A stretch of DNA of 64,000 nucleotides from Sphingomonas chungangi (GCF_013778325.1 NZ_JACEIB010000003.1:558001-622000), one strand, 5' to 3'; shown: positions 30,252 through 40,781, counted from the stretch's first letter. Numbers and translations are program-made. The notes: generated by a model not told the origin, from the letters alone.

Positions 30252-31271
30252 ATGTCCATCACGGCACGCATCGTCACGGTCGGCGATCCGGCGACACTCG
30301 ACACGCTGCGGGTGGGCGAGGGCGAAATCGGCGCGCCGGGGCCGGGCGAACTGCTCGTGCGGGTGCGCGCCACCTCGCTCAACTATCACGATTATGCGGT
30401 GGTCACCGGAATGCTCGGGCCGCGCCCCGGCATCGTGCCGATGTCGGACGGGGCAGGCGAGGTGCTTGCGGTCGGCGAGGGTGTCATCGGCTTCGCGGCG
30501 GGTGACCGGGTGCTCGGCTTATTCTTCCCGGCGTGGCAGGATGACGAGATCGATCCGGCGAAACGGTCCGTGATCCCCGGCGACTCGACCGACGGCTTCG
30601 CCGCCAGCCACGTCGTACGCCCCGCCAACTGGTTCATGCCGATGCCCGAAGGGCTGAGCTTCGCCGAGGCCGCGACTCTTCCCTGCGCGGCGCTTACCGC
30701 CTGGCGCGCTCTGATGGTCGAGGCGCGGATCAAGCCGGGTGACTGGGTGCTGACCCAGGGCACTGGCGGAGTCTCTCTGTTTGCGCTGCAATTCGCGAAG
30801 CTCGCCGGGGCGCGGGTGATCGCGACGTCCTCGTCCGGCGCCAAGCTGGAGCGGCTGCGCGCGCTCGGTGCCGAGGTGACGATCAACTACCGTGATATCC
30901 CCAAATGGGGACGAGAAGCGGCGCGCATCACCGGCGGCGTCGATGCCGTGGTCGAGATCGGCGGGGCCGGCACGCTCGATCAGTCGATCGCGGCTTGCCG
31001 GATGGGCGGCCACATCTCGCTGATCGGCGTGCTTGCAGGCGTCGCCGGACCGGTGGCGACCGCGCATCTGATGGGCGCCAACGTCACGCTCAAGGGCATC
31101 ACCGTCGGTTCGCGCCGCCAGCAGGCGGATATGATCGCCGCAATCGTGTCGGGCGGCATCAGGCCAGTGCTGGATGAGAGTTTCCCGCTGGGTCGCCTGG
31201 CCGAGGCCTTCCGTCATCAAGAGAGCGGCCGGCATTTCGGCAAGATCGTCGTGACCATGGACGATACATAA
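30252..31271 (+). CDS. Zinc-independent alcohol dehydrogenase-like / quinone oxidoreductase (MDR family)
   Basis: A 339-residue medium-chain dehydrogenase/reductase. The GroES-like N-terminus has ATSLNYHD, the dinucleotide-binding fold has TQGTGGVSLFALQFAKLAGA, and the residues after it (SSSGAKLERL) suit NADP. The catalytic zinc Cys/His set of true alcohol dehydrogenases is not complete and the structural-zinc cysteines are absent, so an NAD(P)H:quinone or enoyl reductase role is likely. A strong GGGGAGGGG precedes the ATG at 30252. It starts the plus-strand series that includes the FadB-like gene 91 bases downstream. Confidence 0.87.
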   Translation: MSITARIVTVGDPATLDTLRVGEGEIGAPGPGELLVRVRATSLNYHDYAVVTGMLGPRPGIVPMSDGAGEVLAVGEGVIGFAAGDRVLGLFFPAWQDDEIDPAKRSVIPGDSTDGFAASHVVRPANWFMPMPEGLSFAEAATLPCAALTAWRALMVEARIKPGDWVLTQGTGGVSLFALQFAKLAGARVIATSSSGAKLERLRALGAEVTINYRDIPKWGREAARITGGVDAVVEIGGAGTLDQSIAACRMGGHISLIGVLAGVAGPVATAHLMGANVTLKGITVGSRRQQADMIAAIVSGGIRPVLDESFPLGRLAEAFRHQESGRHFGKIVVTMDDT

Positions 31272-31362
31272 TCAAGTGTTGAATGACGGCCGTTGCGCAG
31301 TGCAGCAAACGAAGGCTAAGGCCGCCCCGCATCTATCCGTTCCCAAGGAGCCAGAGGACCAT

Positions 31363-33411
31363 ATGAGCGACGTCGGCAGCATCAGCATCGAAGACGGCAT
31401 CGGCGTCCTCACCATCGACAACCCGCCGGTCAACGCGCTCGGCCTGCGCGCCCGCCAGGCGCTGCGTGACGGATTCGCCCAGCTCACCGCCGATGATTCA
31501 GTGCGGGCGATCGTGCTGATCTGCGCCGGCCGCACCTTCTTCGCGGGCGCCGACATCTCGGAATTCGGCAAGCCGATCGAGCAGCCCGATCTCGCGGCCG
31601 TGTTCGGCATCGTCGAGAACGCCACCAAGCCGGTGATCGCCGCGATCCACGGCACCGCGCTCGGCGGCGGCTACGAGACGGCCTTGGTCTGCCACTATCG
31701 GATCGCGGTGCCGTCGGCCAAGGTCGGCCTGCCCGAGGTCAATCTTGGCCTGCTGCCGGGCGCGGGTGGCACGCAGCGCCTGCCGCGCGTGGTCGGCGTC
31801 GAGGCGGCGCTGGAGATCATCGGCGGCGGCAAGCCGATCCCGGCGAAGAAGGCGCTCGAATACGGCATGATCGACGCGCTCGCCGAGGAGGGCAAGCTGC
31901 GTGAAGACGCGATCGCCTTCGCCAAGAAGATCGTTGTCGAGAGAGCGCCGCTGCTGCGTGTGCGCGATCGCGAGGACAAGATCGCGCCGGCCAGGGGACA
32001 TCCCGAGATCTACGCCGATTACCTCAAGAAGAATGCGCGCGCCTTCCGCGGCTACAAGGCGCCGGGCAACATCGCCAAGGCGGTGGAGGCCTCGGTCGAA
32101 TCACCCGATTTCGAGACCGGCATGACGCGCGAACATGCACTGTTCGAAGAATTGCTGAACAGCACCGAGTCGGCCGCCCAGCGCTATTACTTCTTCGCCG
32201 AGCGCGAGACCGGCAAGGTGCCCGACGTGCCCTCCGGCACGCCGACGATCGACATCGTCCGGGTCGGCGTGATCGGCGCCGGCACGATGGGCGGCGGCAT
32301 CGCCATGAACTTCCTCAATGTCGGCACGCCGGTCACCTTGGTAGAGATGACCCAGGAGGCGCTCGATCGCGGCATCGGCGTGATCCGCCGCAATTACGAG
32401 GCGACCGCAAAGAAGGGCCGCATGACGGACGCGCAGGTCGAGCAGCGCATGGCGCTGATCACCCCCGCGCTCGGGCTCGAGGCGCTCGCCGACGTCGATC
32501 TGGTGATTGAGGCGGTGTTTGAGGAGATCGGCATCAAGAAGGACGTATTCGGCAAGCTGGATGCGATCTGCAAGCAGGGCGCGATCCTTGCCTCCAACAC
32601 GTCCTTCCTCGATCTCGACGAGATCGCCGCCGCAACGAAACGCCCCGAGTGGGTCGTCGGCCTGCACTTTTTCTCGCCGGCCAACGTGATGCGCCTGCTC
32701 GAGGTGGTACGCGGCCGGAAGACGTCGAAGGAAGTGGTCGCCACCGCGATGAAGCTCGCCAAGGCGATCGGCAAGGTGCCGGTGCTGGCCGGCGTCTGCT
32801 ACGGCTTCATCGCAAACCGCATCATGCGCCCCTACATGACCGGCGCCGACGATCTGGTTCTGGAAGGCCCGACCCCGCCCGAGGTGGACAAGGCGATCTA
32901 CGATTACGGTTTCGCGATGGGGCCGTTCCAGATGATCGACCTCGTCGGGCTAGACGTGATCGGGCGCGGCGGCAACGAGCGGACGCTGGGCGGCGACCTC
33001 GTCAAGCGCGACCGGCTCGGCCAGAAGAAGAATGGCGGCTTCTACGATTATGACGAGCGCCGCAACGCCACCTTCTCGCCGGTCGCGGCCGAGGTGATCG
33101 CCGATCTCGCGCGCCACAAGGGCGTGGAGAACAAGGGCGGCCTGCCCGCCGACGCGATCGTCGCGCGCCTGCTCTATCCGGTGGTGAACGAGGGTGCCAA
33201 GGTGCTGCAGGAAGGCATCGCGCTGCGTGCCTCCGATATCGATGTGGCGGCGATCCTCGGCTACAATTGGCCGATCTACACCGGCGGGCCGATGTTCTGG
33301 GCGGACACGGTGGGACTCGACAAGGTGGTCGAGGGGCTGCGCGCGATGGGTATCGAGCCGGCCGAGATCCTCGTCGGGAAGGCGAAGGCAGGCGAGCGCT
33401 TCACGCGATAG
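31363..33411 (+). CDS. FadB/FadJ-like enoyl-CoA hydratase / 3-hydroxyacyl-CoA dehydrogenase fusion
   Basis: The 682-residue protein combines two beta-oxidation steps. The N-terminal crotonase domain (about 1-190) has both catalytic glutamates, in GGGYETA and LPEVNLG, plus [10 protein letters not shown]. The NAD-binding domain begins near residue 300 with [14 protein letters not shown]; the catalytic His lies in [17 protein letters not shown] near 433. C-terminal 3-hydroxyacyl-CoA dehydrogenase repeats follow. It is the only crotonase protein here with the full hydratase residues, so it probably supplies the actual hydration step. GAGGAC lies upstream of the ATG at 31363; the frame is open further upstream without support. 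An acyl-CoA dehydrogenase gene follows after 11 bases. Confidence 0.94.
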   Translation: MSDVGSISIEDGIGVLTIDNPPVNALGLRARQALRDGFAQLTADDSVRAIVLICAGRTFFAGADISEFGKPIEQPDLAAVFGIVENATKPVIAAIHGTALGGGYETALVCHYRIAVPSAKVGLPEVNLGLLPGAGGTQRLPRVVGVEAALEIIGGGKPIPAKKALEYGMIDALAEEGKLREDAIAFAKKIVVERAPLLRVRDREDKIAPARGHPEIYADYLKKNARAFRGYKAPGNIAKAVEASVESPDFETGMTREHALFEELLNSTESAAQRYYFFAERETGKVPDVPSGTPTIDIVRVGVIGAGTMGGGIAMNFLNVGTPVTLVEMTQEALDRGIGVIRRNYEATAKKGRMTDAQVEQRMALITPALGLEALADVDLVIEAVFEEIGIKKDVFGKLDAICKQGAILASNTSFLDLDEIAAATKRPEWVVGLHFFSPANVMRLLEVVRGRKTSKEVVATAMKLAKAIGKVPVLAGVCYGFIANRIMRPYMTGADDLVLEGPTPPEVDKAIYDYGFAMGPFQMIDLVGLDVIGRGGNERTLGGDLVKRDRLGQKKNGGFYDYDERRNATFSPVAAEVIADLARHKGVENKGGLPADAIVARLLYPVVNEGAKVLQEGIALRASDIDVAAILGYNWPIYTGGPMFWADTVGLDKVVEGLRAMGIEPAEILVGKAKAGERFTR

Positions 33412-33422
33412 GGAGACGAGGG

Positions 33423-34595
33423 ATGACGGCCGGCAAGGTCGATGCGGCAGCGATCGCGGCGCGCGTCGAGGCGTTCGTGCGCGATGTGGTGGTTCTCTAT
33501 GAGCAGGATCCTCGTTTGGGTGCGCACGGCCCGTCGGAGGAACTGGTCGCCGAACTTCGTGCGAAGGCGAAGGCGGCGAGCGTGCTGACGCCGCATATCC
33601 TGGAGGGCGGCGCGCACCTGACGCAGGTCGAGACGGCGATGGTGCTGAAGCCGTCCGGCTTGTCGCCGCTGGGGCCGGTCGCGGTCAACACAATGGCGCC
33701 CGACGAGGGCAATATGTACCTGCTGGGCAAGGTCGCGACCGACGAACAGAAAGCGCGCTTCCTGGCGCCGTTGATCGCCGGCCAGGCGCGCTCGGCCTTC
33801 TTCATGACCGAGCCGGCGGCGGATGGCGGCGCCGGCTCCGATCCCTCGATGATGAAGACGGTCTGCCGGCTCGACGGCAACCACTGGGTGATCGACGGGC
33901 GCAAGGCCTTCATCACCGGTGCGCAGGGCGCCAGGGTCGGCATCGTCATGGCGAAGTCGGACGCGGGCGCGTGCCTGTTCCTCGTCGATCTCCCCGATCC
34001 CGCGATCCGCATCGAGCGGGTGCTCGACACCATCGACAGCTCGATGCCCGGCGGCCATTCGATCGTGGCGATCGAGAATCTGCGCGTGCCAGCCGACCAG
34101 ATGCTGGGCGCACCCGGAGAGGGCTTCGCGCTCGCGCAGGTGCGGCTCAGCCCGGCGCGCCTCTCGCACTGCATGCGCTGGCACGGTGCCGCGACCCGCG
34201 CGCACGAGATCGCCACCGCCTACGCCTGCAAGCGCGAAGCATTCGGCAAGCTGCTGGTCGACCACGAAGGCGTCGGCTTCATGCTCGCCGAGAACCTGAT
34301 CGACCTCCAACAATCCGCGCTGATGATCGATTGGTGCGCAAGCGTGCTCGACGCCGGATCGCTCGGCACGGCGGAAAGTTCGATGGCGAAGGTGGCGGTA
34401 TCGGAGGCGCTGATGCGGGTTGCCGATCGCTGCGTGCAGGTGATGGGCGGCACCGGGGTCTCGGGCGACACGATCGTCGAGCAGGTGTTCCGCGAGATCC
34501 GGGCCTTCCGCATCTATGACGGGCCGACCGAGGTCCACAAATGGTCGCTCGCCAAGAAGATCAAGCGCGATCACCTAAAAGGCCGCGCGACGTGA
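33423..34595 (+). CDS. Acyl-CoA dehydrogenase, ACAD10/11-LvaC-like subtype (copy 3, more divergent)
   Basis: A 390-residue dehydrogenase with the flavin loop FMTEPAADGGAGSDPSM, GRKAFITGA and, near the C-terminus, RIYDGPTEVHKWSLAKK. As in the other two kinase-linked copies, Asp replaces the medium-chain Glu base (DGPTEVH), and LSPARLSHCMRW replaces the [10 protein letters not shown] helix. The protein is less similar to copies 1 and 2 than these are to each other. GGGAGACGAGGG precedes the ATG. The kinase gene overlaps its stop by four bases (GTGA). The FadB-like enzyme upstream could take its enoyl-CoA or hydroxyacyl-CoA product forward. Confidence 0.9.
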   Translation: MTAGKVDAAAIAARVEAFVRDVVVLYEQDPRLGAHGPSEELVAELRAKAKAASVLTPHILEGGAHLTQVETAMVLKPSGLSPLGPVAVNTMAPDEGNMYLLGKVATDEQKARFLAPLIAGQARSAFFMTEPAADGGAGSDPSMMKTVCRLDGNHWVIDGRKAFITGAQGARVGIVMAKSDAGACLFLVDLPDPAIRIERVLDTIDSSMPGGHSIVAIENLRVPADQMLGAPGEGFALAQVRLSPARLSHCMRWHGAATRAHEIATAYACKREAFGKLLVDHEGVGFMLAENLIDLQQSALMIDWCASVLDAGSLGTAESSMAKVAVSEALMRVADRCVQVMGGTGVSGDTIVEQVFREIRAFRIYDGPTEVHKWSLAKKIKRDHLKGRAT

Positions 34596-35665
34596 GCGCG
34601 GTCGCCGAGGCGAACAGCGGCACCACCGCCGTCCGCGCCGGCTACGCGCTCGACGTGGGCGCGCTCGATGCGTGGATGCGGGCGAACGTGGCGGGCTATG
34701 CCGGGCCGCTGACGGTCGAGCAGTTCCGGGGCGGCCAGTCCAATCCCACCTACAAGCTGGTAACGCCGGGTCGGGCCTACGTGCTGCGCAAGCAGCCGCC
34801 GGGCCAACTGCTGAAGGGCGCGCACGCCGTCGATCGGGAGGCCAAGGTGCTGACCGGGCTCGGCCGGGCCGGCTTCCCGGTCGCGCACGTCCACGGCCTG
34901 TGCACCGATGCGAGCGTGGTCGGCACGATCTTCTACGTGATGGACATGGTGGAAGGCCGCATTTTCTGGGATGCGACCATCCCGGGTGTTTCGAACGCGG
35001 AGCGGGCCGCCTTGTTCGACGCGATGAATGCCACCGTCGCGCAGCTCCACGGCATCGACCACGCAGCCGTCGGCCTCGCCGACTACGGCCGGCCCGGCAA
35101 TTATTTCGAGCGCCAGATCGCGCGCTGGTCGCGGCAGTATCTGGAGGATGCCGAGGCGGGGCGCGACCCGAACATGGATCGCCTCGTCGAATGGTTGCCC
35201 GCCAACATCCCGCCAGGCGACGAGACCAGCATCGTCCATGGCGATTTCCGCATCGACAACATGATCTTTCATCCCACCGAGCCGCGCGTGCTGGCGGTGC
35301 TCGACTGGGAACTCTCGACGCTGGGCCATCCGGGCGCGGACTTTGCCTATCATGCGATGATGTACCGGATGCCGCCGCACATTGTCGCGGGTCTGGGGGG
35401 CGCCGCCATCTCCGCCCTCGGCATTCCAGACGAGCAGGACTATCTCGCGGCCTATTGCGCGCGACGCGGGCTGTCCGTCATGCCCGGCTACGACTTCTAT
35501 ATCGCCTTCAACTTCTTCCGCCTCGCCGCCATCTTCCACGGTATAAAGGGGCGGGTGCTACGCGGCACCGCATCATCCGCCCAGGCGAAGGAGCGTGTCG
35601 CCGTTCTTCCTGAACTCATGAGGTTAGCCTGGGATCAGGCGATAAGGGCCGGTGCGACCGGCTGA
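34592..35665 (+). CDS. APH-fold phosphotransferase, LvaA/ACAD10-11 kinase-like (copy 3)
   Basis: This 357-residue protein is closely similar to the kinase at 24766: FRGGQSNPTYKL, YVLRKQPPG, HGDFRIDN and VLDWELSTLG align without gaps. It has an N-terminal extension of about 25 residues. It starts at a GTG overlapping the dehydrogenase stop as GTGA, so the two are translationally coupled. With FadB upstream and an enoyl-CoA hydratase-like gene downstream, it fits a branch for CoA esters carrying a 4-hydroxyl group. The kinase role is inferred from the known LvaA and ACAD10/11 systems. Confidence 0.88.
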   Translation: MSAVAEANSGTTAVRAGYALDVGALDAWMRANVAGYAGPLTVEQFRGGQSNPTYKLVTPGRAYVLRKQPPGQLLKGAHAVDREAKVLTGLGRAGFPVAHVHGLCTDASVVGTIFYVMDMVEGRIFWDATIPGVSNAERAALFDAMNATVAQLHGIDHAAVGLADYGRPGNYFERQIARWSRQYLEDAEAGRDPNMDRLVEWLPANIPPGDETSIVHGDFRIDNMIFHPTEPRVLAVLDWELSTLGHPGADFAYHAMMYRMPPHIVAGLGGAAISALGIPDEQDYLAAYCARRGLSVMPGYDFYIAFNFFRLAAIFHGIKGRVLRGTASSAQAKERVAVLPELMRLAWDQAIRAGATG

Positions 35666-35732
35666 TCCGGCCTTCCACGTTGACAAGCATCGCCGCTCGG
35701 GCGCATCTAAACCTAACGGCATAAGGAAAAGG

Positions 35733-36521
35733 ATGGCCCGGCTGACGCTCTCGATCGCAGACGGGATTGCCCGGGTCGAGCTCGCCCGGCCGGAGCGGCT
35801 GAACGCGCTCGACGGCCGCGCGATGGCGCAGCTGGTCGAGGCGGGCGATGCGATCGCCGCGCGGCGCGACGTACGCGTCGTGGTTCTGTCCGGCGCGGGT
35901 CGCGCCTTCTGCGCCGGCATCGATCTCGATTCGCTCAAACGCCTGAGCGGCACCGGCGAAGCCGATGTCGATCTGACGACGCCGGTGCGCGGGGCGGCCA
36001 ATCTCGCCCAGCTCGCGGTGCTGCAATGGCGCGATCTGCCGGTGCCGGTGATCGCCGCCGTCCACGGCGTCGCGCTCGGCGCCGGGCTGCAGTTGGCGCT
36101 CGGTGCCGACATCCGGATCGTCGCGCCGGATGCTCTGCTGGCGATCGCCGAGGCGCGCTGGGGCCTGGTGCCGGACATGGCAGGCTTCGCAACGCTCGTG
36201 GCGGTCCTGCCGCGCGACCAGATCGCCCGGCTGGCCTTCGCCGGTGAGGAGATAGACGGCGTCGAGGCGGCACGGATCGGCCTCGCCACCGAATTGGCTG
36301 AGGACCCGCTGGCGCGCGCGCTGGCTTTGGCCCGCACGATCGCCGGCAACAATCCGTCGGCGGTGCGTGCGGCCAAGCGGCTGATGGCGATCACCGACGA
36401 GGCGGAACAGCTCCGCGCCGAGGCGGCAGCCCAGCTGGCACTGTTCGGTACTCCCAACCAGCGCGAGGCGGTCGCCGCGCGGCTGGAGAAGCGGGCGCCG
36501 GTCTTCACAGACGACACGTAA
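35733..36521 (+). CDS. Enoyl-CoA hydratase/isomerase family protein
   Basis: A 262-residue crotonase-fold protein with GRAFCAGIDLDS and GVALGAGLQLALGADIRI as the oxyanion-hole elements. The first hydratase Glu is replaced by Gln (GAGLQ), but the second is kept in IAEARWGLVPD, the pattern of many isomerase-like members such as PaaG/PaaB relatives. AAGGAAAAGG precedes the ATG at 35733. It lies 67 bases after the kinase gene and 34 bases before the amidohydrolase gene, probably within the same transcript. Confidence 0.9.
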   Translation: MARLTLSIADGIARVELARPERLNALDGRAMAQLVEAGDAIAARRDVRVVVLSGAGRAFCAGIDLDSLKRLSGTGEADVDLTTPVRGAANLAQLAVLQWRDLPVPVIAAVHGVALGAGLQLALGADIRIVAPDALLAIAEARWGLVPDMAGFATLVAVLPRDQIARLAFAGEEIDGVEAARIGLATELAEDPLARALALARTIAGNNPSAVRAAKRLMAITDEAEQLRAEAAAQLALFGTPNQREAVAARLEKRAPVFTDDT

Positions 36522-36555
36522 GCGGGAAACACCCGCCGAACCATGGAGAGGCGAC

Positions 36556-38295
36556 ATGGCGGACCATGATCTGGTGATACGCAGCGGCACGGTCATCGAC
36601 GGCGGCGGCGGCCCATCCTTCGTGGCCGACATCGCGGTGCAGGGATCACGCATCGTCGAGGTGGGGCAGGTCTCGGGCGGGGGCCGCGAGGAGATCGACG
36701 CCACGGGCCGCATCGTCACCCCCGGTTTCGTCGACATCCACACCCATTATGACGGGCAGGCGACCTGGGAAGAGACGCTCGCGCCCTCCAGCAATCATGG
36801 CGTGACGACGGTGATCGGCGGCAATTGCGGCGTCGGCTTCGCGCCCTGCCGTGCCGGGGACCGCAACAAGCTCATCACCGTGATGGAGGGGGTGGAGGAC
36901 ATCCCCGAGATCGTGATGGCGGCCGGCATCCCGTGGAACTGGGAAAGCTTCCCGGACTATCTCGACGCGCTCGATGCGCGCCGCTTCGATATCGACGTGG
37001 CGATGCAGGTCGCGCACTCGCCACTGCGTGTGTTCGTGATGGGTGATCGCGGCATCGCGCACGAGGCATCCACCGATCTCGACCGGCAGCGTATGGCCCG
37101 GCTGGTGACGCAGGCGGTGCAGGCCGGCGCGATCGGCGTCTCGACATCGCGTTCGCTCAACCACCGCACCAAGGCCGGCGTGCCGGCACCGAGCGTGCTG
37201 ACCGCGCGCGAGGAAACGCTGGCGCTGGCGAAGGGGCTGGGCGCGGCTGGCGCGGGCGTGTTCCAGATCATCAGCGAGATGAGCGAGGAACCAGCGAGCG
37301 AGATGGCGCTGATCGAAGAGATCGCGAAAGTCTCGGGCCGTCCCGTCTCTTTCTCCCTCGCAGAGACGATGGACAAGCCGCAGGTCTGGCGCAAGATGCT
37401 CGATGCGCTGGACGATATCGCCGGGCGTGGACTGCCGGTGCGCGCTCAGGTCTTTCCGCGCCCGATCGGCGTGATGATGGGGCTGGAGCTCAGCCTGAAC
37501 CCGATCGTCAACCGGCCGGCCTATGCGGCGATCGCGCACCTGCCGCTGGCCGATCGCGTCGCCGAACTGCGCCGGCCGGAGACGAAGGCGCGCATCTTGG
37601 ACGAGGAACCGGTACCCGATCCGCAGCCGGTCGCCAACATGCTGATCGGCGCGGTCGGCGCCATGTACGCGCTCGGCGCGCATCCCGATTATATGCCTTC
37701 CGAGGCGATGCGGCTCGACCGCCGGGCGATGCGCGAAGGCACCACCGCGCTCTCGCTCGCCTACGATCTGATGCTGGAGCAGGACGGCCATGCCTTGCTC
37801 TATCTGCCGAGCGCCAATTACGCGACCGGCGGCTCGGGGCCGATCCGCGAGATGCTGACCAATCCCAACACGGTGCTCGGGCTGGCCGATGGCGGCGCGC
37901 ATTACGGCATGATCTGTGATGCCGGCTATCCGACCTATCTGTTGTCTTACTGGGTCAAGGAGGCGCCCGCCGACATCCGGTTTCCGATCGAGTGGGCGGT
38001 GCACGCGCTCAGCCGGCGCCCCGCCCAGACGGTGGGTCTCACCGATCGCGGCTTGATCGCTTGCGGCCTGAAGGCGGACATCAACGTCATCGATCTCGAC
38101 CGTTTGACCCTCGGCGCCCCGCGCCCGAGCTTTGATCTGCCGTCGGGTGGGCGTCGGTTGCGTCAGTCGGCGACGGGTTACGACGCGACGATCGTCAGCG
38201 GCACGATAATCGCGCGGCACGATCGCCCGACGGGAACGCGACCCGGCCGGCTGGTGCGAGGCCCCGGCCATGCACCATTAGCGCTCGCGGGCTGA
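36556..38295 (+). CDS. Amidohydrolase of the N-acyl-D-amino-acid deacylase group
   Basis: The 579-residue protein has the amidohydrolase metal motif VDIHTHYDGQ (H62, H64), the Cys-containing GGNCGVGFAP (C91) that supplies a metal ligand in D-aminoacylase, and the late catalytic-type Asp in LADGGAHYG. The HxxxE-type His that follows in true D-aminoacylases is not seen where expected (VFQIISEMSEE). Homologues of this size often sit in catabolic clusters with CoA genes, where they may open a lactam or cleave an amide conjugate; the label deacylase should be taken loosely. GGAGAGGCGAC precedes the ATG. It is the last gene before an AT-rich gap leading to a TonB receptor. Confidence 0.85.
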   Translation: MADHDLVIRSGTVIDGGGGPSFVADIAVQGSRIVEVGQVSGGGREEIDATGRIVTPGFVDIHTHYDGQATWEETLAPSSNHGVTTVIGGNCGVGFAPCRAGDRNKLITVMEGVEDIPEIVMAAGIPWNWESFPDYLDALDARRFDIDVAMQVAHSPLRVFVMGDRGIAHEASTDLDRQRMARLVTQAVQAGAIGVSTSRSLNHRTKAGVPAPSVLTAREETLALAKGLGAAGAGVFQIISEMSEEPASEMALIEEIAKVSGRPVSFSLAETMDKPQVWRKMLDALDDIAGRGLPVRAQVFPRPIGVMMGLELSLNPIVNRPAYAAIAHLPLADRVAELRRPETKARILDEEPVPDPQPVANMLIGAVGAMYALGAHPDYMPSEAMRLDRRAMREGTTALSLAYDLMLEQDGHALLYLPSANYATGGSGPIREMLTNPNTVLGLADGGAHYGMICDAGYPTYLLSYWVKEAPADIRFPIEWAVHALSRRPAQTVGLTDRGLIACGLKADINVIDLDRLTLGAPRPSFDLPSGGRRLRQSATGYDATIVSGTIIARHDRPTGTRPGRLVRGPGHAPLALAG

Positions 38296-38303
38296 TCCAG
38301 CCG

Positions 38304-38437
38304 TTTAATCGATCCCATAAATGTACCGATCGGTTGTGTCGAAAGCGCCACTCCGGACGGAAATCGCCGGCGGTTCGCCTCGACAATAACGAACGGCTTG
38401 ACGGATAGCGAACAATCTCATTTAATCGATCAAATAA
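38304..38437. promoter_or_regulatory. Two copies of a TAATCGATC-type site upstream of a TonB receptor gene
   Basis: TAATCGATCCCATAA (38306-38320) and TAATCGATCAAATAA (38423-38437) match at 13 of 15 positions and lie 117 bases apart in the 185-base gap before the receptor gene. The second copy differs from the site at 156-170 by one base. Two sites at this spacing suggest cooperative or looped binding of one regulator; this is inference. Confidence 0.5.
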
Positions 38438-38480
38438 CGACAAGTTGACCAACGTGTTGACGTGGAAGGGGGAGAGGACA

Positions 38481-40736
38481 ATGGCCATTCGTGCCGCAAG
38501 CCGTCTTCAGTATGCCTTGCTTACCGGAACCCGTCTCGCCGGCCTGGCCTTCGTGGTCCTGCCGGCAATGGCGCATGCGCAGGCCGCACCGGCGCTTGCC
38601 ACTGCGTCGACAGCCGGCACGGCATCGTCGAACGCGGACATCGTCGTCACCGCGCAACGCCGCTCGGAGCGCCTCGTTGACGTGCCGATCACCATCACCT
38701 CGGTCAGCGCGGCGAAGCTGAACAATGCCGGCGTCACCGCCAGCAACGCGCTGTCGCAGGTCGTTCCCGCCTTCCGCCTCGATTATAACGGCTCGTTCGC
38801 GCAGCCGACGATCCGCGGCGTGTCCACCGCGCTCGCCAATGTCGGCGGCGGCTCTTCGGTGGGCGTCTATATCGACGGCTTCTACAACCCAAGCCCGCTG
38901 ACCCAGGATTTCGCATTCCTCAACGTCAGCAACATTCAGGTGCTCAAGGGCCCGCAGGGGACGCTGTTCGGCCGCAACACCACGGCCGGCGCGGTGCTCG
39001 TCACCACCTTGGAGCCCCAGGAGAAGACGGCGGTGCAGGCCAAGCTCGACTATTCGAGCTTCGACACGGTCAATGCGTCCTTCTACGGCACCACCGGTAT
39101 CGCCAAGGGCCTGTCGGCCGATGTCGGTGTGCTCTACAAATACACCAACGGCTGGTTCACCAATCTCACCGACGGCGACGACCATGTCGGCAAGGGCTAC
39201 AACTTCTCGCTGCGCACCAGCCTGAAATATGCGTTCGATGACAGCGGCAGGAATTATATCCTGGCCCGCTACGTCCACACCAAGCTGGTCGATCCGACGA
39301 CGCTCGACTGGAGCGTCTATCGCGACAAGGACGGCCGTTACGAGACTGCGGCCTACGCATTCGACATTCCCGGAGCCGTGTTCGGCAAGGACAACCGCCA
39401 TATGGCGGCCGATCCGGGTTTCGACCCGAAGTTCAACGCCAAACTGAATGCCGGGCAACTCACCGCGAAGTTCGATCTCGGCTTCGCCACCCTGACTTCC
39501 TACACGCAATATCGCAAGGAGCGATCACGCCAGGACCTCGAGGTTGACGATTCGAGCGCACCGATCTTCCGCGTCGCCTTCAACAATCTGGATACGACCA
39601 AGACGCAGGAAGTCCTGCTGAATTCCGAGCCCGGTGGCAGGCTGCAATGGGTCGTCGGCGCCTTCTATATGGATCAGGTCGCGCAGGAGAAGCCATTCGG
39701 CGCGATCACGCCGATGATCTATCCGGCCTACGACACCTATATTCACATCAAGTCGATTTCCGGCTTCGGCGACGCGACCTGGAATCCCTTCGACAAGCTG
39801 TTCCTGACCTTTGGTGCGCGCTACAGCTCGGAGAAGGACAGTGGCCATTGGGATTGCTTCGACGCTGGCTACGCAGCCGGTTTCTGCCCGCGGCCGCTCG
39901 GTCCGGACGTGACCCGGATCAGCCCGCCCAATCACACGTTCAACTCGTTCACCCCGCGTGGCGTGGTCCGCTACCAGATTTCGCCCACCGCCAACATCTA
40001 TGCCTCGGTGACCAAGGGCTATAAAGCGGGTCTGCTCGATGTGAACGGTTTCAACTACAATGGCAATCCGCCCTATATCAAACCGGAGAAGATTACCGCC
40101 TACGAAGGCGGATTCAAATATTCGCATGCGGGTACACATATAGAATTGTCCGGTTTCTACTACGATTACAAGGATCTCCAAGTTTCCATCTATGTCGGAA
40201 CGCAGAGCATCACGACGAATGCCGCCAGCTCGCGCGTCTATGGATCGGAGTTGTCGGTTTCGCAGAATCTATTCGGCAATTTCAATATCTCGGGTGGCGT
40301 CGCCTGGAACCACGGCCGCTACAGCAAGTATCTCGGCGCGCCAGGTAACGTGTTCGACTACACGACGGGAACAGCGAACAATACGCCGGTCGATGCATCG
40401 GGCAATCACATGATCCGTTCGCCCGACTGGACCGGTAACGTCACGCTGGATGACACGTTCGACGTCGCCCAAGGCAAGCTCAACCTCAACGCCAACGTAT
40501 ATTATTCGTCGAAGATATTCTTCGACGCGGCCAATCGCAACGAGCAGAAAGGCTATGCGGTCGTGAATCTACGCGCGGCCTGGACGGATCCGAGCGATCA
40601 CTTCACCTTCGCGGCCTATTGCAACAACGTGACCGACAAGGCCTATATCGCGCAGGTGCTGCCCAACGGCCCGGGCACCGCAGTAGCCTGGAATCCGCCG
40701 CGCGTGATTGGCGGATCGATCGCCTATAAATACTGA
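38481..40736 (+). CDS. TonB-dependent outer-membrane receptor
   Basis: A 751-residue receptor. A signal peptide ends near MAHAQ, then a TonB-box-like ADIVVTAQRRSERLVDVP and the plug with LKGPQGTLFGRNTTAG. The barrel ends in an aromatic residue (AYKY), which fits BamA recognition. Near the C-terminus it has a lone Cys in AAYCNNVTD, where relatives have GKNVTN. The ATG at 38481 has GGGGGAGAGGACA ahead and gives the best signal peptide; an upstream start at 38445 adds 12 residues. It follows a gap carrying two repeat operator-like sites and precedes a strong hairpin. Substrate uptake for the catabolic region is the likely role. Confidence 0.93.
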   Translation: MAIRAASRLQYALLTGTRLAGLAFVVLPAMAHAQAAPALATASTAGTASSNADIVVTAQRRSERLVDVPITITSVSAAKLNNAGVTASNALSQVVPAFRLDYNGSFAQPTIRGVSTALANVGGGSSVGVYIDGFYNPSPLTQDFAFLNVSNIQVLKGPQGTLFGRNTTAGAVLVTTLEPQEKTAVQAKLDYSSFDTVNASFYGTTGIAKGLSADVGVLYKYTNGWFTNLTDGDDHVGKGYNFSLRTSLKYAFDDSGRNYILARYVHTKLVDPTTLDWSVYRDKDGRYETAAYAFDIPGAVFGKDNRHMAADPGFDPKFNAKLNAGQLTAKFDLGFATLTSYTQYRKERSRQDLEVDDSSAPIFRVAFNNLDTTKTQEVLLNSEPGGRLQWVVGAFYMDQVAQEKPFGAITPMIYPAYDTYIHIKSISGFGDATWNPFDKLFLTFGARYSSEKDSGHWDCFDAGYAAGFCPRPLGPDVTRISPPNHTFNSFTPRGVVRYQISPTANIYASVTKGYKAGLLDVNGFNYNGNPPYIKPEKITAYEGGFKYSHAGTHIELSGFYYDYKDLQVSIYVGTQSITTNAASSRVYGSELSVSQNLFGNFNISGGVAWNHGRYSKYLGAPGNVFDYTTGTANNTPVDASGNHMIRSPDWTGNVTLDDTFDVAQGKLNLNANVYYSSKIFFDAANRNEQKGYAVVNLRAAWTDPSDHFTFAAYCNNVTDKAYIAQVLPNGPGTAVAWNPPRVIGGSIAYKY

Positions 40737-40781
40737 TCGTTGCGCGCCGGAAGGCGCGGACGGGCGATATGGATCACGGGG

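Noticed and set aside
36556-38295. True D-aminoacylase
   Set aside because: Metal motif and Cys are present, but the later His expected in D-aminoacylase is not where it should be, and the context is CoA catabolism; kept as a general amidohydrolase.
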